From assembly GCA_902788505.1 (NCBI GenBank), contig CADAKH010000020.1:1-64000 (forward strand): a stretch of 64,000 nt of DNA. The letters are read 5' to 3'. The position numbers were made by a program, and so were the translations under genes. Positions 43,549-52,660 of this stretch are shown here, in pieces; position 1 is the first letter of the stretch; every line of letters begins with the position of its first letter. The stretch is from Oscillospiraceae bacterium. GTDB lineage: Bacteria; Bacillota; Clostridia; Saccharofermentanales; Saccharofermentanaceae. The notes under the pieces are model-generated. The model saw only the letters and a list, made by a program, of their open reading frames with translations. It was not told the DNA's origin and made no database searches.

Positions 43549-45687
43549 TCAGTTATCAATATTAGCAAGCTTAGCGTTGAGTTGAATGAATTCCTTACGG
43601 GGCTCAACCTGATCGCCCATGAGAAGAGTGAATGTCTCATCTGCTTCCTGAGCATCTGCAAGTGTAACTCTTAAGAGCTTACGTGTAACAGGATTCATAG
43701 TTGTATCCCAGAGCTGTTCTGAGCTCATCTCACCGAGACCCTTGAATCGCTGAATGAGAGGATTCTCCCACTTGTGAGCTATCTTGATCTCTTCGATCTC
43801 CTTATCGTCGTAAGCATAATATGCTTCGTCACCCTTATAGACTTTATAAAGCGGCGGGCAGGCAATATAGACATATCCGCCTTCAACAAGGGGCTTTAAG
43901 TATCTGAAGAAGAATGTGAGAAGAAGTGTTCTGATGTGAGATCCGTCGACATCGGCATCGGCCATGATAATAACCTTGTGATATCTGAGCTTTGTCTCAT
44001 CGAACTCATCACCTATACCTGCACCAAGAGCCATAACAACAGGCTGGAGCTTTTCGTTGGAATAAACCTTATCGATTCTAGCTTTCTCAACGTTGAGCAT
44101 TTTACCCCAGAGAGGGAGAATAGCCTGATACTTACGCTCTCTGCCCTGCTTTGCGGATCCGCCTGCGGAGTCACCCTCTACGATGAATATCTCGCAGAAT
44201 TCTGCCTCATCACTCTGGCAGTCAGCAAGCTTGCCCGGCAATGCGTTATTCTCAAATACTGTCTTTCTTCTTGTAAGTTCTCTTGCTCTCTTTGCGGCAT
44301 CTCTTGCTCTTGAAGCTGAAAGACATTTATCCATGATGAGCTTTGCAATATCAGGATGCTCTTCAAGGTAGATCTCGAGTTTTTCGTAAACGGCACTGTC
44401 TACCATAGGTCTGATTTCGGCATTACCGAGCTTACTCTTTGTCTGTCCTTCAAACTGAGGATCAGGAAGCTTAACTGAGATGATGGCAGCAAGACCTTCT
44501 CTGGTATCTTCACCCTGGAGTTTAACGTCACCATCCTTGATGAACTTATACTTCTTTGCATAGTCATTGATGGCTCTTGTCATTGCTGCACGGAAGCCTA
44601 CAAGATGCGTACCGCCTTCAGGTGTTGCAATATTATTTGCGTATGTATAAACAGTCTCCTGATAGGAATCATTGTACTGGAGAGCGATCTCAACGAAGTT
44701 ATCCCCCTGCTTTGTAGCAAAATAGATAGGAGGTGTATTGATAGCTTCCTTATGTCTGTTGAGATACTCAACAAATGAGATGATACCGCCTTCATAATGG
44801 AGGTGCTTCTTAACAGGCTCTGCTCCTCTGTCATCTGTGAGATCAATAGTTACTTCCTTATTGAGAAAGGCCATCTCACGGTAACGTGTGATCATTGAAT
44901 CGAAGTCGAAAACGATATCAGGGAAGATCGAATTATCAGGAATAAAGTTGGTCTTCGTACCTGTATCTTCCTTATCGCATTTACCTACGATATGGAGCGG
45001 AACAGTCGTTTTTCCCTTCTCAAATTCGATCTCATATATGTTGCCGTCACGGCGGACCTGAACCTTCATATGATCAGAAAGAGCGTTAACTACAGATGCA
45101 CCTACGCCGTGCAGACCGCCTGAAATACTGTATGCTCCGCCGCCGAATTTACCGCCTGCATGAAGCACAGTATGAACTACTTCTACGGTAGGGATTCCGA
45201 GCTTCGGATGGTTACCTACAGGAATACCGGAACCGTTATCCGTAACAGTAACAGAACCATCCTTTTCGAGTACTACATCGATCGTATCGCAGCGTCCTGC
45301 AAGAGCTTCATCTACAGAGTTAGCTACGATCTCATAAATCAGATGGTGAAGACCTCTTAATGTGGTATCACCGATATACATACCGGGACGCTTTCTTACG
45401 GCCTCAAGACCTTCCAGAACCTGAATATCATCTTCGCTGTATTCGCTGCTATTGGATGTATCAAAACTGTCCTGATCGCCTTCAGCTGCCAAAACTTCAG
45501 CAATTGATTCTTCTTTAAAATCCTCTGTCAGAGCTCTGGGATTCTCGGCAAGATTCTTGAGCTCGTCATCATCGCCTTCTTCGACAGGCTGGAAGTAAAG
45601 GTCAACTGCTCCGGAAGGGCGTGACTGTGCCTCGTTGGCAGCAGAATTGTCCTCAAAATTAAAGCTTTTCTCGTCGTTCTCACTCAT
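43549..45687 (-). CDS. gyrB: DNA gyrase subunit B with acidic N-terminal extension
   Basis: The 712-residue type IIA topoisomerase subunit has the GHKL ATPase (NSVDEALAGRC, DNGSGIPVG, GGLHGVGASVVNAL), the toprim motifs (EGDSAGGSAKQGR, DADVDGSHIRTLL) and the C-terminal QRFKGLGEM block. It starts with about 82 extra acidic, low-complexity residues before the usual IQVLEGLEAVRKRPGMYIG. The GyrB rather than ParE assignment rests on its place in the dnaA cluster. gyrA is not in this window. Confidence 0.94.
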   Translation of the reverse strand: MSENDEKSFNFEDNSAANEAQSRPSGAVDLYFQPVEEGDDDELKNLAENPRALTEDFKEESIAEVLAAEGDQDSFDTSNSSEYSEDDIQVLEGLEAVRKRPGMYIGDTTLRGLHHLIYEIVANSVDEALAGRCDTIDVVLEKDGSVTVTDNGSGIPVGNHPKLGIPTVEVVHTVLHAGGKFGGGAYSISGGLHGVGASVVNALSDHMKVQVRRDGNIYEIEFEKGKTTVPLHIVGKCDKEDTGTKTNFIPDNSIFPDIVFDFDSMITRYREMAFLNKEVTIDLTDDRGAEPVKKHLHYEGGIISFVEYLNRHKEAINTPPIYFATKQGDNFVEIALQYNDSYQETVYTYANNIATPEGGTHLVGFRAAMTRAINDYAKKYKFIKDGDVKLQGEDTREGLAAIISVKLPDPQFEGQTKSKLGNAEIRPMVDSAVYEKLEIYLEEHPDIAKLIMDKCLSASRARDAAKRARELTRRKTVFENNALPGKLADCQSDEAEFCEIFIVEGDSAGGSAKQGRERKYQAILPLWGKMLNVEKARIDKVYSNEKLQPVVMALGAGIGDEFDETKLRYHKVIIMADADVDGSHIRTLLLTFFFRYLKPLVEGGYVYIACPPLYKVYKGDEAYYAYDDKEIEEIKIAHKWENPLIQRFKGLGEMSSEQLWDTTMNPVTRKLLRVTLADAQEADETFTLLMGDQVEPRKEFIQLNAKLANIDN

Positions 45688-45771
45688 AAATACAAAAACT
45701 CCTATTCTTGGCAGAAATTTCCGTCAAATGTCCGGAAATACTGCTTTTTTAACACTGTTAACCGCCGGTTT

Positions 45772-46023
45772 TCAGAAATTCTCCGTCATGTTGAGTCTGT
45801 TTAATATCAGATTTGCAGACAATGAACAAACATATGTTTTATCATCTGTGATAACCAATGACTTCGGTATATCCTCAGTAACGTATTGCAGCCTTCCCTG
45901 TTCGTCCTCACTGTTAAGGAAGTCAGACACATCCTTCTGGGAAGGGAGGACTGTCTCCAGATTAACGACTGCCGTAACCGAAGATTTAAGAACTGAAAGA
46001 TCATTGCCGATATGAATGAACAC
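45772..46023 (-). CDS. remB: RemB-like DUF370-family protein
   Basis: This small protein of about 83 residues begins at GTG 46023 (FIHIGNDLSVLKSSVTAVVNLET follows), with GGAGG upstream. It matches the DUF370/RemB (YaaB) family, which lies between recF and gyrB in Bacillota and in Bacillus influences extracellular matrix genes. Its length is normal. Confidence 0.85.
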   Translation of the reverse strand: MFIHIGNDLSVLKSSVTAVVNLETVLPSQKDVSDFLNSEDEQGRLQYVTEDIPKSLVITDDKTYVCSLSANLILNRLNMTENF

Positions 46024-46156
46024 TTTTAGCCTCCGGATCAAACGGAAATTCTCTTCTAACCTATAAAATTATATCATAAAAGGGAAGAATAATATGTTTA
46101 TTATAATATAAGAAAATGCGACATATTGCCGCTTTATAAAGCAGATTGTCCTAAAA

Positions 46157-47404
46157 TCAGGCTTCAGTATCGATCCTGCCCTCTTCAACATGGTAAAAAA
46201 CGGCTTTATTTGATCCCTGCATCACGTCTATCTCATCACCTATCATATTCTTATCTGTGCATGTGATGAAGATCTGGGCGCCCTTCATGGCCGATACAAG
46301 ACTTAATCTTCTGGTCTTATCAAGTTCAGAGAAAACATCATCGAGTATCAGGATCGGGGTAGAGGAGACGAACATCTTAATTATCTCCAGTTCCGAGAGT
46401 TTTAAAGCCAATGCAGCCGTTCTCTGCTGTCCCTGTGATGAGAATGTCTTCATTACCAGACCGTCAAGCTTGATCACGATATCATCCCTGTGGATACCGG
46501 TCGATGAAATATGCTTATCTATGTCGTAATTTCTGACTGATTTCAGCTTCGCAAGAACTAAATCTGAAAGAATGCCCTTAATTCGCCCATAATCGGCTTC
46601 TGAGAGGCCTTTACCCATATAGTCGTCATATTTACTGTTTTTAGTAAGAAACGTTTCTAAGGCCCCTACAACGCCAAATATAGTACTGTACTCTATAGAA
46701 AGGTTTTCTTTTCCTCCTGAAATGCTACCGTGATGCTTTGAAGCTATGTCGGAAATGAGCTTAGCGAACTTATATCTCTTCAGGATGATCTCTGCTGAGA
46801 GTTCAGCCAGAGAGAAATCCCAGAAATTCAGCTGCTCATCAACAAGAGCAGGCATACTGTCACTTAGCTTAATGCTCTTGAGAAGGGCATTTTTCTGTGC
46901 AAGGAGTCTGCTGTAATTGCTCAAAAGATTGAAATATGAAGGTGATATTTTAGATATCAGCGTATTCAAGAACTTTCTTCTGAAAGCAGGTGCATTTTTG
47001 ACAATATTCAAGTCTTCAGGAGCAAAGATAACAATGTTACATACACCAATATATTCTGAAATCTTATCTACGGGAGCATTATCTCTTATCAGCATTCTTC
47101 CTGGTCTGCCGTTCCTTGATAGAGAGGACCTCTCAGTATAATAGCTTGAGGATAAACTTACATTACTTCCATCGTCATCTGTAAGATCCAAAGAAGCTTT
47201 ATATTCATTCTCACCGAACTTTATAAGATCCGAATCCTTGCTGGTCCTGTGAGATGTAATGCTTGAAGCAACATATATTCCTTCAACGAGATTTGTTTTT
47301 CCCTGGGCGTTATTACCGTAAAAGATATTAACAGAAGGCCCGACGTCCAAATCGAGCCTTCCGTAATTTCTGAAGTTTTCAAGATGTATGCTTCTGATGA
47401 ACAT
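46157..47404 (-). CDS. recF: Recombination mediator ATPase
   Basis: The 415-residue SMC-like ATPase promotes RecA loading at gapped DNA. Walker A FYGNNAQGKTNLVE, signature FSSQGQQRTAALALKL and Walker B ILILDDVFSELD are intact. Its ATG overlaps the TAA of dnaN. The small S4-domain gene yaaA, normally between dnaN and recF in Bacillota, is absent. Confidence 0.95.
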   Translation of the reverse strand: MFIRSIHLENFRNYGRLDLDVGPSVNIFYGNNAQGKTNLVEGIYVASSITSHRTSKDSDLIKFGENEYKASLDLTDDDGSNVSLSSSYYTERSSLSRNGRPGRMLIRDNAPVDKISEYIGVCNIVIFAPEDLNIVKNAPAFRRKFLNTLISKISPSYFNLLSNYSRLLAQKNALLKSIKLSDSMPALVDEQLNFWDFSLAELSAEIILKRYKFAKLISDIASKHHGSISGGKENLSIEYSTIFGVVGALETFLTKNSKYDDYMGKGLSEADYGRIKGILSDLVLAKLKSVRNYDIDKHISSTGIHRDDIVIKLDGLVMKTFSSQGQQRTAALALKLSELEIIKMFVSSTPILILDDVFSELDKTRRLSLVSAMKGAQIFITCTDKNMIGDEIDVMQGSNKAVFYHVEEGRIDTEA

Positions 47405-48519
47405 TATCTTCTGATAGGAAGAATGAGATAGATATACCTATCGCCTTCAACAGGTTTAATGATGCAGGGACCCTGACCGCCGTTAACTTCAACTCTGATG
47501 ATCTCATCATCGATATTCTTAAGTACATCGATTACATATCTTGAATTGAAATCAACATCGATAAGTTCACCTTCAAGGCTGATATCGATATTCTCCTGAA
47601 GATTACCTCTTGCAGATGTTGCCTGAACAGTAAGCTCGGAAGGATTATTTGAAAGGAATCTTACAGGACACTTACGGTCATCTGTCATGATGATGAGTGA
47701 AGCTCTGTCAACTGCATCAAGGAACTGCTTACGGTTTATTGTAATAACAGTCTTAGGATTCTTAGTAATGATAGAATCGAAATTAATGAACTGACCTTCG
47801 ATAAGACGTGAGATCATTCTCACATTGCCGATATCAAACAAGAGATTCTGCATTGATGTATAGATATTGATCTCAGCATCCTCATCGTCACTTAATATCT
47901 TACTCATCTCAGTAAGAGCCTTACCGGGAACGATATAGTTGATCTTAGGGAAATCATTGCCCATATCTTCGCGGTTGATAGCCATTCTGAATCCGTCGAT
48001 TGAAACTACAGAGAGAATTGAACCGTCAGATACGATATTACTTCCTGTAAGAACCGGACGGGAATTATCTCTGGAAACTGCAAAGATCGTGTGATTGATC
48101 ATATTCTTAAGGATCTTCTGACCCATAACGATCTTCTCTGCTTCATTCTCTTCAATCTCAGGTATCTTAGGGAAGGGCTCGGGATCAAGACCTGCAATCT
48201 TGAATTCTGCCTGGCCGCACTTGATTGTTGTCTGGAAATTGTTATCGGAAATAATATCAACTTCAGGCTCAGGAAGCTTTCTGATAATATCACCGAAGAA
48301 CTTTGAATCTATAACTACGGCACCTTTTTCTGTAACACTTGCTTCAACATCAGCTTCGATTCCTGTCTGGAGATCGTAACCTGTGAGCTTAATCTTATCG
48401 TCATCTGATGCTTCTATAAGGATACCGTTAAGGATATTAACTGTACTGTTAGTAGTAACAGCTCTCTGGACTATGGATACATTATTGACCAAGTCATCTC
48501 TGCTGCATGTAAATTTCAT
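47404..48519 (-). CDS. dnaN: DNA polymerase III beta sliding clamp
   Basis: The 371-residue clamp protein has three repeated domains and begins MKFTCSRDDLVNNVSIVQRAV, ending with YLILPIRR, close to the conserved clamp C-terminus. Length is normal. It follows dnaA across the likely origin and is coupled to recF. Confidence 0.96.
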   Translation of the reverse strand: MKFTCSRDDLVNNVSIVQRAVTTNSTVNILNGILIEASDDDKIKLTGYDLQTGIEADVEASVTEKGAVVIDSKFFGDIIRKLPEPEVDIISDNNFQTTIKCGQAEFKIAGLDPEPFPKIPEIEENEAEKIVMGQKILKNMINHTIFAVSRDNSRPVLTGSNIVSDGSILSVVSIDGFRMAINREDMGNDFPKINYIVPGKALTEMSKILSDDEDAEINIYTSMQNLLFDIGNVRMISRLIEGQFINFDSIITKNPKTVITINRKQFLDAVDRASLIIMTDDRKCPVRFLSNNPSELTVQATSARGNLQENIDISLEGELIDVDFNSRYVIDVLKNIDDEIIRVEVNGGQGPCIIKPVEGDRYIYLILPIRR

Positions 48520-48594
48520 CTGAAAAGTGCCGCCTTTCCGCTAATATAAAATATTTCAAACATTATACACTTAATAATATTAAAAATGTATAGT

Positions 48595-48880
48595 TTAACG
48601 GTGTTACAAACTTCGATTTTAGGGACATTTTCCGAATTTGCGACATCCGGCTCTGTAGTATTTTAAGTAAGCTCTTATTCGTTCTATTATGCTTTGTTCA
48701 AATGTTCAAAACACCGCGAAAATCAATATTTTCAAATAGTTTTGATTTACAAAGCAATGTATAAAACTTAATTGATTATTGTTCAGAAAAATACCATTTT
48801 GAACATTGTTACATTTGTGTACAACCGGTCTACAGAGAATCTACCGTAAGTTTTGAACATAAGAACAAAAATTGTTCAAA
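48595..48880. other. oriC: Likely replication origin with variant DnaA boxes
   Basis: The 360-base A/T-rich gap between dnaN and dnaA, a usual oriC location, contains the 8-mer TTTGAACA or its complement at 48695-48702, 48703-48710, 48798-48805, 48852-48859 and 48873-48880. TTTTGAACA agrees with the standard DnaA box TTATCCACA at 6 of 9 positions. I find no standard TTATNCACA box here. The altered recognition residue in DnaA fits a changed box. A/T-rich stretches on the dnaN side could be the unwinding element. Confidence 0.65.
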
Positions 48881-50218
48881 TCATGTGATGAGTTTATATA
48901 TCTCTTCGGCCTGTGCCTTGAGCTCAGAACTCTCATCAACGTTATCGCAGCCATGCATAACAGTAGTATGTTTACGTCCGCCGAATAACTGTCCGATCTT
49001 CTCATATTTGAGTTCAAGATAGTCTCTGCATATAAACATAGCAACATTTCTGGCAGTCGATATCTCAGCGCTTCTGAGCTTTGAAGTAAGCTTATCGGGT
49101 GTCAGATCGTAATAATTTGAAACAGCATTTATAACTATCTCAGGTGTCAGATATTTCTTCTTATTAGGAGAAACAATAGGCATAATTATCTTCTTGACAT
49201 CTTCAAGAGATAACTCTCCGTTTGCAAGAGTTATATAAGAAGAAATCGTGTTGAAAGCACCGTTGAGCTGTCTGATGTTTGTTGTGACATTCTCGCAGAC
49301 ATAGTCGATTATCTCATCTGAAAGAGTGAAGCTTTCATTCTCGAGTTTGCTTAAGAAAATAGCTTTTCTTGTCTCAAAATCCGGAGGCTGGACATCAAAC
49401 ATGATACCGTCCTGAAATCTTGAAGTGAGCCTGCTGTTGAGTTCTGTGAGGTTGGAAGGCGCCTTGTCGCATGTGATCACGATCTGTTTGCCTGCCTCTA
49501 TGAGAGCCTCGAAAGTATTAAAGAATTCTGTCTGGACACCCTCTTTACCGATAAGAAATTGAATATCGTCGATAAGAAGTACGTCGACGGTACGGTACTT
49601 ATTACGGAAATCAGTGTAATTTTTGTTATTGATACATGCTATAAAAGCATTGGTAAAAGCTTCACAAGTTGTGTATATAACCTTTTTATCGGGATGCTGT
49701 TCAAGAATTGAATTACCGATAGCTTTCATAAGGTGAGTCTTGCCTAGACCTGAATTACCCCATAAGAAAAAAGGGTTTCTCTGTTTCTGACCGGGCTTTG
49801 TAGCTACGGATACGGCAGAAGCATGGGCAAAGCGGTTACAGTCACCTACGACGAAATTTGCAAAGGTGAATTCACCTGTAAGACCTGTGACAGTAGGAAT
49901 CTCGCTCTTAGCTTGTCTGGCAGCCTTTTTCTCTGAATTGACAGAAGCTTTCAGGGCATTATCGTCACCCTGGAGAATGAACTTAACGGCACATGTCTTG
50001 TCCTGATTGGCATGTCTTATGGCATTCTCAATGAGTTTACTGAGCTTCTGGCTCTTAACAAGATCAAGTGAGTAGGGATCTCTGGCTGCAAGGACCAGCA
50101 CATCATCATCAGAATGGACAACGCTCATCTTGCAAAGAATAGACTCATAAGTGACTATATCGATGTTATCGTCGAACTTAAGAAGACTAAGCGCATTTGT
50201 CCACAAAGAACTGTCCAT
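48881..50218 (-). CDS. dnaA: Chromosomal replication initiator
   Basis: The 445-residue AAA+ protein has the N-terminal domain I, linker, ATPase (WGNSGLGKTHLMKAIG, LLIDDIQFL) and the DNA-binding domain IV. Domain IV contains ARNVAMFICRDY and GGRKHTTVMHG. In nearly all bacteria the latter motif is GGRDHTTVxHA; here the Asp that contacts bases (Asp433 in E. coli) is Lys416. A strong GGAGGGG site precedes the ATG. The rpmH-rnpA genes usually found upstream are replaced by a sortase gene. Confidence 0.96.
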   Translation of the reverse strand: MDSSLWTNALSLLKFDDNIDIVTYESILCKMSVVHSDDDVLVLAARDPYSLDLVKSQKLSKLIENAIRHANQDKTCAVKFILQGDDNALKASVNSEKKAARQAKSEIPTVTGLTGEFTFANFVVGDCNRFAHASAVSVATKPGQKQRNPFFLWGNSGLGKTHLMKAIGNSILEQHPDKKVIYTTCEAFTNAFIACINNKNYTDFRNKYRTVDVLLIDDIQFLIGKEGVQTEFFNTFEALIEAGKQIVITCDKAPSNLTELNSRLTSRFQDGIMFDVQPPDFETRKAIFLSKLENESFTLSDEIIDYVCENVTTNIRQLNGAFNTISSYITLANGELSLEDVKKIIMPIVSPNKKKYLTPEIVINAVSNYYDLTPDKLTSKLRSAEISTARNVAMFICRDYLELKYEKIGQLFGGRKHTTVMHGCDNVDESSELKAQAEEIYKLIT

Positions 50219-50327
50219 GTAACCCCTCCGTAATAAAAATCACGTGCGAGTAACATAATATCATGGTTTGGGGGTATAATGAATAAGCATTTTATATTAA
50301 ATTCGGTTGTGGAAATAGGGCAGGATA

Positions 50328-51053
50328 ATGAAACGAATTGATGCAAACAAGAAGGTAAAATCCAAAAGAACTGCAGTTAATACCAGCCTGATCATTATCA
50401 GTGTCATTCTTCTGATAGCAGGCGTCATTCTGCTTCTTATTGACCCTATCAAGCGCTTTAACAGACGCAGAATATCGAGTGATGCCCTAAATGCAGTTGA
50501 GAATAAGATCATGTCAACCGAGGTTGAAGAGTCAGTTGCACCTACCTATGTTGTTCCTGCCAGGGGCAATGAGGTTGAAGGTGAAGGTTACGACTATATA
50601 GGTGAGACCGAAGAGACAGAAGAAGAATACTATGAGGAAGAGTATGTCACATTGAATTCCATCGGAATTCTTAATATCAGCAGCATCGGAGTCAGGTATT
50701 CTGTTTGGGATGAGGCTTCACAGGTGTCTTTAAGATATGGTCTGGGTCACTATGTCGATTCCGTTATGCCCGGAGAACAGGGTAATGCTACGATCCTTGG
50801 CCACAATTACAGAGATGGCTCAATGTTCCACAACCTGGGTTATGTAAATATCGGCGATGAGGTAATTTTTACCGATGTTTACGGCAATGACTATTACTAC
50901 TATGTCGTTTCCTCAGATATAGTAAGTGCCGATGATATCCTGGATTATGCTCTTGGAAATGTCACAGACTCCAGCACTCTGACGCTTATTACCTGCACTT
51001 ACGAGTACGGCATGACCGGCTGGAGAAGAGTCGTAGTCTGCGAAATGGCTTAA
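50328..51053 (+). CDS. Class D sortase
   Basis: The 241-residue protein has a basic N-terminus and membrane anchor (about 20-40), an acidic linker (EETEEEYYEEEY) and a sortase fold with catalytic His159 (LGHNYR), Cys223 (LITCTYEY) and Arg233 (GWRR). It would attach proteins bearing a sorting signal to the cell wall or to pilins. No substrate protein lies next to it, suggesting a housekeeping role. It is divergent from dnaA. Confidence 0.9.
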   Translation: MKRIDANKKVKSKRTAVNTSLIIISVILLIAGVILLLIDPIKRFNRRRISSDALNAVENKIMSTEVEESVAPTYVVPARGNEVEGEGYDYIGETEETEEEYYEEEYVTLNSIGILNISSIGVRYSVWDEASQVSLRYGLGHYVDSVMPGEQGNATILGHNYRDGSMFHNLGYVNIGDEVIFTDVYGNDYYYYVVSSDIVSADDILDYALGNVTDSSTLTLITCTYEYGMTGWRRVVVCEMA

Positions 51054-51086
51054 AAAACAGTCTAAAAAACAAGGTTTTTTCTTTTA

Positions 51087-51112
51087 AATAATATTGGGTG
51101 CCCAATATTATT
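51087..51112. promoter_or_regulatory. Long perfect inverted repeat before purA
   Basis: This is a 12-2-12 perfect palindrome with half-site AATAATATTGGG. It ends 10 bases before a TATAAT at 51123-51128, overlapping the expected -35 region of purA. It may be an operator for purine control; since it follows the sortase gene it may instead help terminate that transcript. Confidence 0.5.
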
Positions 51113-51185
51113 ATATTTCTGTTATAATTGGCGCGGGTTTTAATGAAACTTTATTACAGATATTTAATTTTTGGAGGAATAAACA

Positions 51186-52466
51186 ATGGTAACGGCAATC
51201 GTTGGCGCTAACTGGGGCGATGAAGGAAAGGGTAAGATCACAGACCTTCTTGCAAACGAATCAGATATCGTAATCAGATTCCAGGGCGGAGCAAATGCGG
51301 GACACACCATAATCAACGATCACGGAAGATTCGCTCTTCACCTTATGCCGTCCGGCGTATGTCATGAGAACATCGTAAACATTATCGGCAACGGTGTCGC
51401 TCTCGATATCAGAAAGTTCATCAAGGAATATAACGACATCAAAGAGCAGGGCTTAAACCCCCAGCTTCTCGTATCTGACAGAGTTCAGGTCGTTATGCCT
51501 TATCATGTTGACTTCGACAAGTTCGAAGAGGAGAGACTTGGAGGCAAGGCTTTCGGTTCAACAAAGTCCGGTATCGCTCCTTTCTTCTCTGATAAATATG
51601 CGAAGATCGGTTTCCAGGTTTCCGAGCTTTTCGATGAGGCAACACTCAAGGAAAAGATCGAGCGCGTACTTGAGATCAAGAATGCACTTCTCGTAAATCT
51701 CTATCACAAGGATCCCATCGATTCCAATGCCCTTCTTGAAGAGATGCTCGAGCAGGGCAAGCTCATCAAGCCTTTCGTTACAAATACTCAGGCATATCTC
51801 TACGAGGCAATCAAGGCTGACAAGAAGATCCTTTTGGAAGGCCAGCTCGGAACAATGAAAGATCCTGACATGGGTATCTATCCGATGGTTACATCTTCTT
51901 CCACATTGGCAGGCTACGGCTGCGTAGGCGCAGGTATCCCGCCCTATGAGATCAAGAAGATCGTAGTAGTTACAAAGGCTTATTCATCATCAGTCGGCGG
52001 CGGCGCATTCGTCTCAGAGATCTTAGACGAAGCTGTTGCAAAGGAACTCAGAGACAGAGGCGGCGACAAGGGTGAGTACGGTGCTACAACAGGACGTCCG
52101 AGAAGAGTCGGCTGGTTTGACTGCGTTGCAACACGTTACGGCGTAAGACTTCAGGGCGGTACGGATGTTGCTCTCACTAATCTTGACGTATTAGGCTATC
52201 TTGATAAGATCCCGGTCTGCACAGCTTATGAGATCGACGGTGAGATCACAAAGGATTTCCCTAATCCCACAAAGCTCGACAGATGCAAGCCTGTTATCGA
52301 ATATCTTCCTTCATGGAAGGGCAAGGGTGAGATCCGTGGCGTAACAGAATACGACAAACTCCCCAAGGAAGCTCAGGATTATGTTGAGTTCATCGAAAAG
52401 GAGATCGGCGTTCACGTATCAATCGTATCAACAGGACCTGTAAGAGAAGAGATCATCAGAAGATAA
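51186..52466 (+). CDS. purA: Adenylosuccinate synthetase
   Basis: The 426-residue enzyme converts IMP and aspartate to adenylosuccinate with GTP. It has the N-terminal GTP loop GANWGDEGKGKITDLLA, the IMP-binding segments GNGVALD and SSTLAGYGCVGAG, and TTGRPRRVGWFD. GGAGGAAT precedes the ATG. With guaA next to it, the region holds both branches leading from IMP. Confidence 0.97.
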   Translation: MVTAIVGANWGDEGKGKITDLLANESDIVIRFQGGANAGHTIINDHGRFALHLMPSGVCHENIVNIIGNGVALDIRKFIKEYNDIKEQGLNPQLLVSDRVQVVMPYHVDFDKFEEERLGGKAFGSTKSGIAPFFSDKYAKIGFQVSELFDEATLKEKIERVLEIKNALLVNLYHKDPIDSNALLEEMLEQGKLIKPFVTNTQAYLYEAIKADKKILLEGQLGTMKDPDMGIYPMVTSSSTLAGYGCVGAGIPPYEIKKIVVVTKAYSSSVGGGAFVSEILDEAVAKELRDRGGDKGEYGATTGRPRRVGWFDCVATRYGVRLQGGTDVALTNLDVLGYLDKIPVCTAYEIDGEITKDFPNPTKLDRCKPVIEYLPSWKGKGEIRGVTEYDKLPKEAQDYVEFIEKEIGVHVSIVSTGPVREEIIRR

Positions 52467-52491
52467 TTCTTATTGAACAGAAAACAACCGG

Positions 52492-52526
52492 AGCTGCAGC
52501 CTTATTTCAGACTGCAGCTCTTTATT
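52492..52526 (+). terminator. Terminator of purA
   Basis: GAGCTGCAG pairs perfectly with CTGCAGCTC around a 12-base loop, followed by TTTATTATG. Confidence 0.8.
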
Positions 52527-52660
52527 ATGTAAAACTGACCAAAACATAAGCACTCAAAATCATTACGATTTCGCTAATAAGCAAACAAATACTTGTTTTC
52601 GCGAGGGGAGAGCAAGAATATAATTAACCCATAAGATTTCTATGATTCGGAGGAATTCCC

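Noticed and set aside
51054..52660. Purine riboswitch before purA or guaA
   Set aside because: The conserved guanine/adenine aptamer core is not present in either upstream region.
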